Source: Enterovibrio baiacu (GTDB lineage: Bacteria > Pseudomonadota > Gammaproteobacteria > Enterobacterales > Vibrionaceae). From it: a DNA stretch of 64,000 nucleotides. The translations under genes and the position numbers were made by a program. The DNA lies in assembly GCF_004120195.1 (NCBI RefSeq), contig NZ_SCHN01000005.1, positions 62,001-126,000 of the forward strand, read 5' to 3'. Positions 31,890 through 38,798 of the stretch are shown in pieces. Below the pieces are notes generated by a model. The model was given only the letters and a program-made list of their open reading frames with translations. It was not told the DNA's origin and did not search any database. Within the stretch, counting starts at the first letter, position 1, and each line of letters opens with the position of its first letter.

Positions 31890-32539
31890 CACCAAACATT
31901 AGATTGTGAATATCTATTCCAATGTCTCGAATTTAAATTCATTACATTGCGAAATGTATACAAATGCCATTATATAAACAAAAGATATATCTTATACCCG
32001 CTAGTTTAAATATGGACCATGTTGCATGACTCATTTGTGAGAATGTCGTTATATATATATCACTAATACTTTTCTAGTTATGGTGCTATTTTCTTATTAA
32101 ATTACATTTGCTTTATATTTAAGACAGGAATCACTAAAGAGAAAGTGTCATTAAACCCTTAAGCAATAGGGTTTTTATTGGTGCAACTAAGTACAATTTT
32201 ACATTTTCACAACATCCCTTGCAGGCCTCGTATATAAAGGCTTTTAAGCACTCAAAGTAAATTCAAACACTCGACTGCACTATTTACTGTGCAAGGCATG
32301 CACACATATAAAGCCATTCCCAATGTTTACTGATATATATATTTACAGATTGATATTCGAGAAAAGTGTGAGCCTTATATCTACTTATAAAAAATGAAGA
32401 ATCTGCACATCGAAAAATATTGCAAATATGTTTATAAATGGAATAATCCGCAACGTAACAAATGTTAACATTCCTGTTACATGGTTACGGTTCGGTAGGA
32501 AATACATATAAAGCAAAAAAACTGAAAAGGACTCGGTAA
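31890..32539. other. 650-bp AT-rich intergenic region, no protein gene seen
   Basis: This region upstream of the symporter gene has no credible coding frame. It holds an orphan terminator-like hairpin (32153-32180) and a trio of TGCAC/GTGCA half-sites (32276-32303). Its length and AT content suggest a complex promoter or a small RNA. No glycine riboswitch was found. Confidence 0.5.
32153..32180 (+). terminator. orphan terminator-like hairpin
   Basis: AAACCCT (32153-32159) pairs with AGGGTTT (32168-32174) and runs into TTATT. There is no upstream gene on this strand for 2 kb, so it may end a small RNA. Confidence 0.45.
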
Positions 32540-34048
32540 ATGAAGCGTTTAATGACGATGCTTGGCCTTTCGTTATTTGCGAGCTCTGCAACTGCAGGGA
32601 TCGATGAGCAAATTAATGAAATTGTTGCCCCAATAGTAAACCCATTCGTGGGTATGATTTTCTCAACCATTCCCCTTCCCTTCACAGATACGCAAGCGCC
32701 ATGGATTGTGCTTTGGCTCGTAGTCGCAGCTGTCATCTTCACTCTCTACCTCGGTTTCATCAACGTTCGTGGTTTCACTCACGCTATCCGCCTTGTTAAA
32801 GGTGACTACACAGACCCTAAAGAGCCAGGTGAAGTATCACACTTCCAAGCACTTGCTACGGCACTGTCTGGTACTGTTGGTCTTGGTAACATCGCAGGTG
32901 TTGCAGTCGCAATCTCCATCGGTGGTGCAGGTGCAACCTTCTGGATGATCCTTGCAGGTCTTCTAGGTATGTCTACGAAGTTCGTAGAGTGTGCTCTAGG
33001 TGTTAAATACCGTAACACGAACCCAGACGGTTCAGTGTCAGGTGGTCCAATGTACTACCTGAGCAAAGGTCTGGCTAACCGTGGTAACCCAGCACTCGGC
33101 CGTACTCTAGCCGTTTTGTTCTCAGTTTGTGCAGTAGGCGGTGCACTGGGTGGCGGTAACATGTTCCAGGCTAACCAAGCGTTTAAGCAAGTGGTTGGTG
33201 TAACTGGCGGCGACATGTCTTTCTTCGCAGATAAAGGCTGGTTGTTCGGTCTTATCATGGCTGTCATCGTAGGTGTAGTAATCATCGGCGGTATCAAGTC
33301 GATCGCGAAAGTAACCGAGAAAGTTGTACCACTAATGGCTGTTGTCTACGTGGGTGCTGCTATGATCATCATCCTTCTGAACCTAGGTTCTGTTGGTGAT
33401 GCGTTTGCAGCTATCTTCAATGGTGCGTTTACTGGCGAAGGTGTTGCCGGTGGTATCATTGGTGCGATGATTCAAGGTTTCAAACGTGCAGCGTTCTCGA
33501 ACGAAGCGGGTGTTGGTTCGGCGGCAATTGCTCACGCAGCAGTAAAAACCAAAGAACACATGTCAGAAGGTTTCGTATCTCTGCTTGAACCGTTCATCGA
33601 TACCGTTGTTATCTGTACGATGACTGCCTTGGTTATCATCATCACCGGTCAATTGCACGATGGTCAAACACTGACAGGTGTTGAACTGACTTCTGCAGCA
33701 TTCGGAAGCGCAATTTCTTGGTTCCCACTGATTCTTGCAATCGCTGTTGTTCTGTTTGCTTTCTCTACCATGATTTCTTGGTCTTACTACGGCCTGAAAG
33801 CATGGACTTACCTATTCGGTGAGAGCAAGCGCGCTGAGATGATTTTCAAAATCATGTTCTGCTGCTTCGTAGTGATCGGTGCATCTATGAACCTTGGTCC
33901 AGTTATCGACTTCTCTGATGCAATGATCTTTGCAATGGCATTGGTGAACATCATCGGTCTATACCGTCTTGTTCCAGAAATCAAAGTCGACATGCAAGAC
34001 TACCTTGCACGTTTGGACAGCGGTGCAATCGCACGCTTTAAAGGTTAA
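32540..34048 (+). CDS. sodium:alanine/glycine symporter (AGCS family)
   Basis: The 502-aa inner-membrane transporter opens with a signal-like segment ('[14 protein letters not shown]'). AGCS core motifs follow: '[22 protein letters not shown]' (in part), '[16 protein letters not shown]', 'GGPMYYL' and '[16 protein letters not shown]'. It imports alanine or glycine with Na+, a common vibrio uptake system. Ribosome binding site 'aaaaggac' is present. The gene is monocistronic with a strong terminator. Codon choice looks optimised (many GGT, CGT and CTG), suggesting high expression. Confidence 0.93.
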   Translation: MKRLMTMLGLSLFASSATAGIDEQINEIVAPIVNPFVGMIFSTIPLPFTDTQAPWIVLWLVVAAVIFTLYLGFINVRGFTHAIRLVKGDYTDPKEPGEVSHFQALATALSGTVGLGNIAGVAVAISIGGAGATFWMILAGLLGMSTKFVECALGVKYRNTNPDGSVSGGPMYYLSKGLANRGNPALGRTLAVLFSVCAVGGALGGGNMFQANQAFKQVVGVTGGDMSFFADKGWLFGLIMAVIVGVVIIGGIKSIAKVTEKVVPLMAVVYVGAAMIIILLNLGSVGDAFAAIFNGAFTGEGVAGGIIGAMIQGFKRAAFSNEAGVGSAAIAHAAVKTKEHMSEGFVSLLEPFIDTVVICTMTALVIIITGQLHDGQTLTGVELTSAAFGSAISWFPLILAIAVVLFAFSTMISWSYYGLKAWTYLFGESKRAEMIFKIMFCCFVVIGASMNLGPVIDFSDAMIFAMALVNIIGLYRLVPEIKVDMQDYLARLDSGAIARFKG

Positions 34049-34082
34049 TTGCACCCCCTCTTGCAATGCATAACCTAAAACG

Positions 34083-34116
34083 AAAAAGAGATGCCAAATG
34101 GCATCTCTTTTTTTAT
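34083..34116 (+). terminator. strong terminator of the symporter gene
   Basis: A 13-bp stem (34083-34095 with 34100-34112) has loop AAAT and a T-tract. It would work in both directions. Confidence 0.9.
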
Positions 34117-34174
34117 GTCTGATTGTATTCGTTCAACCAAGCAAGCCGCCAAACGAAACCAACACGCTGTGCGC

Positions 34175-34504
34175 TTAACCGCCAGCTAGCTTAACGGTAT
34201 GGCCTTTCTTCTCAAGGTACGCTTTGATTTGATCGCGCTTGTCACCTTGAATTTCAATCACGCCATCTTTCACTGCGCCGCCACAGCCGCACACTTTCTT
34301 CAATTCAGCCGCCACCAACTTCAGCTGCGTGTCGTCTAAGTCGAGGCCTGTTACTAAACACACACCTTTGCCCTTGCGGCCTTTGGTTTGGCGTTGAATG
34401 CGAACAATCCCGTCGCCTTTCTCACGCTGAGGTGCTTGCTTCTCTTCTTTAATTCGCCCAGTTTCCGTAGAAAAAACCAAGCGGCTGTTATCGTCGTTCA
34501 TCAT
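34175..34504 (-). CDS. yciH: YciH, SUI1-family translation factor
   Basis: This 109-aa protein is the bacterial SUI1/eIF1 homologue YciH: 'GIVRIQRQTKGRKGKGVCLVTGL' (in part), 'LKKVCGCGGAVKDGVIEIQGD' (in part) and 'AYLEKKGHTVKLAGG'. It is thought to influence start-site fidelity under stress. Two adjacent ATG codons (34504 and 34501) could start it. It has its own promoter downstream of a terminator for the DUF3319 gene. Confidence 0.92.
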   Translation of the reverse strand: MMNDDNSRLVFSTETGRIKEEKQAPQREKGDGIVRIQRQTKGRKGKGVCLVTGLDLDDTQLKLVAAELKKVCGCGGAVKDGVIEIQGDKRDQIKAYLEKKGHTVKLAGG

Positions 34505-34562
34505 TCACTCTATGACGTGTCAATTTGGCATTATGGTATCAAATGTTTCCTGTCTGTATATA

Positions 34563-34599
34563 CAGAAAACAAAAGGCATTCACTTTCGGGAATGCCTTT
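34563..34599 (-). terminator. terminator of the DUF3319 gene at 34642
   Basis: A 10-bp stem (34572-34581 with 34590-34599) is followed on the minus strand by TTTTGTTTTC. Confidence 0.75.
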
Positions 34600-34641
34600 A
34601 AATCCAATCGCTTTGTTTACAAGTGCTGTAACGGCACTTGT

Positions 34642-34980
34642 TTAGCGAGAAAGCGAGTTTTGATCGATAAACTGCTTTAGCTTTGGCAGAGGCCCTTTTA
34701 ACAGTTGACCACGGACGAGCATGTACCAAAGCCCAGGCTGCTTTTCATCACTCATGATTTGAAAGCCTTTGTAGCTTTCAGAAGAGCGCGATGCCGCCGT
34801 TTTAAAACCTTGGCGTTCAAACTCAGCAGGACGACGGAAAATACGCGTGTCGCACCACCAATCGATGCATTGTTTAACGCCTAGCAGACTGCCAGATACA
34901 CTTTTTCCACCCACATTTGATGAGTAAATCTCATCACGGCTTTCGATGGTATGCCCACGATGCGTGAACCGCTTCTTCAT
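34642..34980 (-). CDS. DUF3319-type protein, copy 2
   Basis: The 112-aa protein shares its whole length with the product of 35120-35482. Both have an N-terminal 'HRGHTIE/HRGYNVE' block, the central 'SLLGVKQxIDWWCDT' motif, 'YKGxQIM', and the ending 'LLKGxLPxLKQFID'. This pattern fits DUF3319, a vibrio-specific family of unknown function (assigned from memory). The DNA between the two genes contains a long perfect inverted repeat. Confidence 0.72.
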   Translation of the reverse strand: MKKRFTHRGHTIESRDEIYSSNVGGKSVSGSLLGVKQCIDWWCDTRIFRRPAEFERQGFKTAASRSSESYKGFQIMSDEKQPGLWYMLVRGQLLKGPLPKLKQFIDQNSLSR

Positions 34981-35071
34981 GCTGACCTTTGTTAGATGTG
35001 TAATATTTTACTTATGGCAGGATTTTAATAAATTGCGGGTGTATTGACGATATCTATTGGAGTTTACCAAT

Positions 35072-35112
35072 CAAATATTTGTCTAATTGGTTCACAATTA
35101 GACAAATATTTG
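35072..35112. repeat. perfect 18-bp inverted repeat between the DUF3319 paralogues
   Basis: CAAATATTTGTCTAATTG (35072-35089) and CAATTAGACAAATATTTG (35095-35112) are exact reverse complements with a 5-bp centre. Each arm also contains CAAATATTTG, itself a palindrome. It starts 92 bp upstream of copy 2 and ends just past the stop of copy 1. It lacks a T-tract, so an operator or mRNA-processing element is more likely than a terminator. Confidence 0.85.
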
Positions 35113-35119
35113 CGAGCAG

Positions 35120-35482
35120 TTACGGCTTTGTAACGACATTTTTATCAATAAATTGCTTGAGTGCAGGCAACGAGCCTTTGAGGAGGTTGCCTTTGATGAT
35201 CATGTACCATGCTTTGTCATCTTCTTCGGCATCATTCATGATTTGAATGCCTTTGTACTCTTCTTGTTTCTTGTTCTTCGCGTCCTCGAAATCTTGTTTA
35301 TCAAAATCATTCGGCTCACGAAGGATATTGGTATCACACCACCAGTCTATTGACTGTTTAACACCAAGCAGTGAACCCAAAATGCGCTTCCCGCCCACAC
35401 GAGCACTGTATTCTTCTGTTTTGTCATCAGCAAGTTCTACGTTGTAACCGCGATGGTAGAGACGCTTTTTCAAAAGACTCAC
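35120..35482 (-). CDS. DUF3319-type protein, copy 1
   Basis: This 120-aa paralogue of the product at 34642 differs mainly by an acidic/Lys-rich middle ('DFDKQDFEDAKNKKQEEYKG'). Shared blocks are 'SLLGVKQSIDWWCDT', 'GIQIM', 'AWYMIIKGNLLKGSLPALKQ'. Function is unknown. The two genes are head-to-tail and may respond to the same signal. A partial copy of the repeat motif (AATTAGAC) lies upstream near 35534. Confidence 0.72.
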   Translation of the reverse strand: MSLLKKRLYHRGYNVELADDKTEEYSARVGGKRILGSLLGVKQSIDWWCDTNILREPNDFDKQDFEDAKNKKQEEYKGIQIMNDAEEDDKAWYMIIKGNLLKGSLPALKQFIDKNVVTKP

Positions 35483-35669
35483 CCTAAATCGTTAATTATG
35501 TGAAACATACGACACATTTATTGTTATTAGTCACAAATTAGACCAGTTTTTATTGCAATGCCAAATTTCCTGGTTGATGACGATTCTGTGGTGTTTTATC
35601 CATATGCGTTCGAATTAACAGGAATACGCTTTAAATCCCCCCTATCTGTGCTAATGTTGTTAGTAATAC

Positions 35670-35688
35670 ATAAGTTATAGTGCGTTAT
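35670..35688 (-). repeat. 19-bp sequence directly upstream of the recombinase gene
   Basis: The exact reverse complement of the sequence at 7349-7367 lies here, ending 3 bp before the recombinase ATG at 35692. Its place next to an integrase-type gene suggests an attachment or self-regulatory site. Confidence 0.6.
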
Positions 35689-35691
35689 GAC

Positions 35692-36654
35692 ATGAAGAAG
35701 ATACAAGCGCTTACCGAGCCCGATGACATCAAAGCAAGCATGACGACATTTCGTAAAAGCGATGTGTCGCTCGACACGTGGAAAGCGATCGCGAATGGTG
35801 CATACAGCCACAATTCCTTGTTGAGCTTTCAGAATGATTGGGAAACGTTTCTCGGCTTTTGTCGCGAGCACAACGTCTCACCCCTTCCCGCGGCTGTTAC
35901 TGCCGTCAGGCGCTTCATCGAACGAGCGGCTAAGACGCGTAAAGCGGCGAGCATTAAGCGCTACATCATCACTATTTCAATGATTCACCGTGTTCATGCC
36001 TGCCCTGATCCCACCAAACACCGCGAAGTGAGATTTACCCTCAATAAGCTCTATCGCGAGAAAGCGGATGATGCAGGTCAAGCGACGGCATTCCATCTCG
36101 AACATCTCAATGCCCTGCACGAAAAACTCAGCGACAGCGATCGCTTAAAAGACATTCGTGACCTGTTGATTTGGACGCTGTGTTTCGAAGGCATGCTTAA
36201 ACGCAGTGAGCTTTCCGCTTTGTCCTATGATGCGCCACAAAAGACGGACAGCGGCTTTGTGCTGAATGTCGGCGAGCATGTCATTGCGCTGAGTGAACAA
36301 GCAGGCGATTTGATAGAGCGCTGGTTATTGACCTCAGGCATCGTCGATGGCCCACTCTTACGCGGCATCAATAAGCACGAACAGCTTGGTGAAACGCCCA
36401 TGGACCACTCTTCCATCTATCGTGTGTTTCGACGGGCGGCCAGTGAATTGGGAGAAGAGAATACGTTCACGTTTTCGGGCCAGTCGCCGCGCGTTGGGGC
36501 AAGCCAAGATTTGTCGCAAGCAGGATTGTCGATTAAGGAAATTCAGCAACAGGGAAGATGGAAAAGCCCCGCTATGCCAGCTCAATACGTGGGTAATAAG
36601 CAGGCAAGAGACGAGGCTATGGACAAGCTGAAACGAAAGATCGAACTGGATTAG
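35692..36654 (+). CDS. tyrosine recombinase/integrase-like protein
   Basis: The 320-aa protein has an N-terminal SAM-like core-binding domain (about 30-110) and a C-terminal catalytic domain. Box I Arg is in 'LKRSELSAL'. Box II reads 'GQSPRVGASQDL', where the usual His of HxxR appears to be Gln. Then come 'IQQQGRWKSPAMPAQYVGN', with Trp at the late His/Trp position and the nucleophile Tyr. Start is ATG 35692; a GTG at 35680 lies inside the 19-bp repeat. Its end overlaps the convergent ddl stop by 4 bp. Similar small recombinases occur alone in vibrio chromosomes; substrate unknown. Confidence 0.8.
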   Translation: MKKIQALTEPDDIKASMTTFRKSDVSLDTWKAIANGAYSHNSLLSFQNDWETFLGFCREHNVSPLPAAVTAVRRFIERAAKTRKAASIKRYIITISMIHRVHACPDPTKHREVRFTLNKLYREKADDAGQATAFHLEHLNALHEKLSDSDRLKDIRDLLIWTLCFEGMLKRSELSALSYDAPQKTDSGFVLNVGEHVIALSEQAGDLIERWLLTSGIVDGPLLRGINKHEQLGETPMDHSSIYRVFRRAASELGEENTFTFSGQSPRVGASQDLSQAGLSIKEIQQQGRWKSPAMPAQYVGNKQARDEAMDKLKRKIELD

Positions 36655-37652
36655 TTCGCAGCAATTCCGCTTTTAATGCAGCTTTCTAAATAGTCGGCAA
36701 AAACATGGCCATTATGTTCTACCAGTTTAGGGAACATAGAGATTGGCGTCATACCAGGGAAGGTATTGATTTCATTCAATAGCACGTCACCTTCGTCCGT
36801 CAGGAAGAAATCGATACGCGACAAATCTTTCAGCTTCAAATGCACAAAGGCCCTTTCCGCATACTCACGCATCTTCGCAATGTTTTCTTCCGTTAAGTTA
36901 TCCGGCGTTACCGTCGTCAAACTGTGGCTTGATGTGCTGTACTTTTCTTCATACGTGTAGAACGTATCTTCAGGTGCACAGATCTCGCCTGGGTTAGTCA
37001 CGACCACGTCGCCATTAAAGTGATACGCCGCAATTTCAAGCTCACGCGGGCGCACAGATTTTTCAATGAGCACTTTGTGAGAGAAGGTGAACGCATCTTC
37101 AACAGCCTGTTTCACTGCCGCTTTGTCCGTGACTTTGTAACAACCGACAGATGACCCCTGACACGCAGCTTTCACAAAGATAGCGCCCCAAAGATCAAAG
37201 GCTTCTTCTGCTTTCGCCACACTTTCTTCGTTGTTGTCCGTTAAGAAAATGTACGGCGTGTTTGGAATACCAATCGCGTCAAACCACAGCTTTGATGTGA
37301 TTTTATTGAAACAGACAATGCTTGCTGACGCATCACAGCCCATGAACGGTAATCCCGATAAGGTTAACAGCGATTGAATGTCGCCCGTTTCGCCTGGGAA
37401 GCCGTGAATGCAGGGAACAACATAATCAATCGCGACCGTTGTACCACCTACATTGACGGTTTTATCGAGGTTTAGACGGCAAGGTTGTCCATTTGCATCC
37501 TTCCATCCTTCGTCTTTCGTGATTTCGACGCGAATGACAGAGACGGAAGCAATTTTCGAGAGCTCTGATTCGAGATAATTCGCGGAAACCATGGAGACTT
37601 CATGCTCTGCGCTGCCACCGCCGCACAGTAGTAATACTTGAGTTGGGTTCAT
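36651..37652 (-). CDS. ddl: D-alanine--D-alanine ligase
   Basis: The 333-aa ATP-grasp ligase joins two D-alanines for peptidoglycan. Visible motifs are 'LLCGGGSAEHEVS', 'CIHGFPGETGDIQ', 'VKAACQGSSVGCYKV', 'RELEIA', 'DLSRIDFFL' and 'LNEINTFPGMTPISMFP', covering substrate, ATP and Mg2+ sites. AAGGTC precedes ATG 37652. It stands alone rather than in the division and cell wall cluster, which suggests a ddlA-type second ligase. Confidence 0.93.
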   Translation of the reverse strand: MNPTQVLLLCGGGSAEHEVSMVSANYLESELSKIASVSVIRVEITKDEGWKDANGQPCRLNLDKTVNVGGTTVAIDYVVPCIHGFPGETGDIQSLLTLSGLPFMGCDASASIVCFNKITSKLWFDAIGIPNTPYIFLTDNNEESVAKAEEAFDLWGAIFVKAACQGSSVGCYKVTDKAAVKQAVEDAFTFSHKVLIEKSVRPRELEIAAYHFNGDVVVTNPGEICAPEDTFYTYEEKYSTSSHSLTTVTPDNLTEENIAKMREYAERAFVHLKLKDLSRIDFFLTDEGDVLLNEINTFPGMTPISMFPKLVEHNGHVFADYLESCIKSGIAAN

Positions 37653-37863
37653 GACCTTACATACTCCGCCCTAAAACAGTTTAGGGATAACAAAAATTCT
37701 GCTGCACAATCCGGTGCATAACATGGAAGGTGAGCCGCCTATAGTAGACAAACCCCTGCCACCTTTCATCCAATCGAGATCAATTATCTTGTAAAATCTG
37801 TCCAATCGCTCAAAAACGCGCCGCATTGCATCATCAAAATCATTACACCGCTGAATAAATACA

Positions 37864-37889
37864 AAAAAGAGAGCATATGCTCTCTTTTT
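37864..37889. terminator. bidirectional terminator
   Basis: A 26-bp self-complementary sequence, AAAAAGAGAGCAT with ATGCTCTCTTTTT, lies 52 bp past the SPOR lipoprotein gene on the minus strand. Confidence 0.8.
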
Positions 37890-37941
37890 CTAGGTTCCTT
37901 CCGCCCCTAAACTCGCCGATACATCAGCCAGTTCGGTCTCT

Positions 37942-38541
37942 TTAATTCAGTCGCGTCATATCAGGCGTTGACGAATTTTTGATGGAAGAGATCGAACGAA
38001 TAAAAGGCCCGTACTCTTTGATGTTTTTCGGCAGCGCATTCAAAGCAGATTTTGCCGCTTCTTTTGATGGGAACTCACCATAAAGCAGCGTATACCACGG
38101 CAAACCTTCAACCATTTTCTTGTTTGACCACACAGGTTTGTCAGACGGCAACTTATCCATGTACTCAGTGAAACCTTTGTTATGGCTTAGCGCGATAACC
38201 TGAATGGTGTATTTTTTCGATGACGTTGATGCTGGCTTTTCCATCATCGGTTTTTCAGCCTTCGCACTTTTTACCATAGGTTTTTCTTTCACGGGTGCAG
38301 CCATTGGCTTAGGTGTAGCAGTCGCGGCAACCTTAGGCGCAGGTTTTGGCATAGGCTCAACCTTTGCGGGCATCTTAGGTGCCGGTTTTACGGCTTCAGG
38401 TGCCACATTCGACGGCTCAGTAGAAGACAAAGGCATAACCTCTGCCCCTGAGCTTTGCGTCAGCAGCAACTGTGTTGTATTCGATCCACCAGCACAGCCG
38501 GCAAGCGCTAAGGTCAGCGCGACAGAAAAGATTTTCTTCAT
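37942..38541 (-). CDS. SPOR-domain lipoprotein
   Basis: From ATG 38541 the protein has a lipobox LAGC with Cys at residue 16. A Pro/Lys/Ala/Met-rich linker follows (about 45-110, repeated 'PMPKPAPK'-like units), then a C-terminal SPOR domain (about 112-190, 'YTIQVIALSHNKGFTEYM', 'WYTLLYGEFPSKEAAKSAL'). SPOR domains bind denuded glycan strands at the division septum. An upstream in-frame codon eight residues earlier would displace the lipobox. It is probably an outer-membrane lipoprotein acting on the cell wall. Confidence 0.85.
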   Translation of the reverse strand: MKKIFSVALTLALAGCAGGSNTTQLLLTQSSGAEVMPLSSTEPSNVAPEAVKPAPKMPAKVEPMPKPAPKVAATATPKPMAAPVKEKPMVKSAKAEKPMMEKPASTSSKKYTIQVIALSHNKGFTEYMDKLPSDKPVWSNKKMVEGLPWYTLLYGEFPSKEAAKSALNALPKNIKEYGPFIRSISSIKNSSTPDMTRLN

Positions 38542-38798
38542 GAATATTCTACTTTTAGGACTCACTGTCTTTTATTCTGACCCTAGCATTGGATTCATTC
38601 AACCTTAACGACAGCAACACTCCCAAGTATCTGCCACGTATCACACATCCCTACAAATCGCGTGCGACCAATGATCCACTTTCTTGGTCAAATATCCCTT
38701 ATTTCGCTGTGGATCACAGGCAGGTTATTGGAGACATGCAGCATTGAATAAACACGGTAATATACCTAAATAACTTGAAGATTCTTCAGGAGAGGGAA

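Noticed and set aside
32330-32348. LexA-like sequence (CTG...CAG with AT-rich centre)
   Set aside because: The spacing is 13 bp instead of 10, so it does not fit LexA, unlike the site at 11264.
31890-32539. Glycine riboswitch upstream of the alanine/glycine symporter
   Set aside because: Related vibrio symporter genes carry one, but the conserved aptamer core sequences are not present anywhere in this gap.
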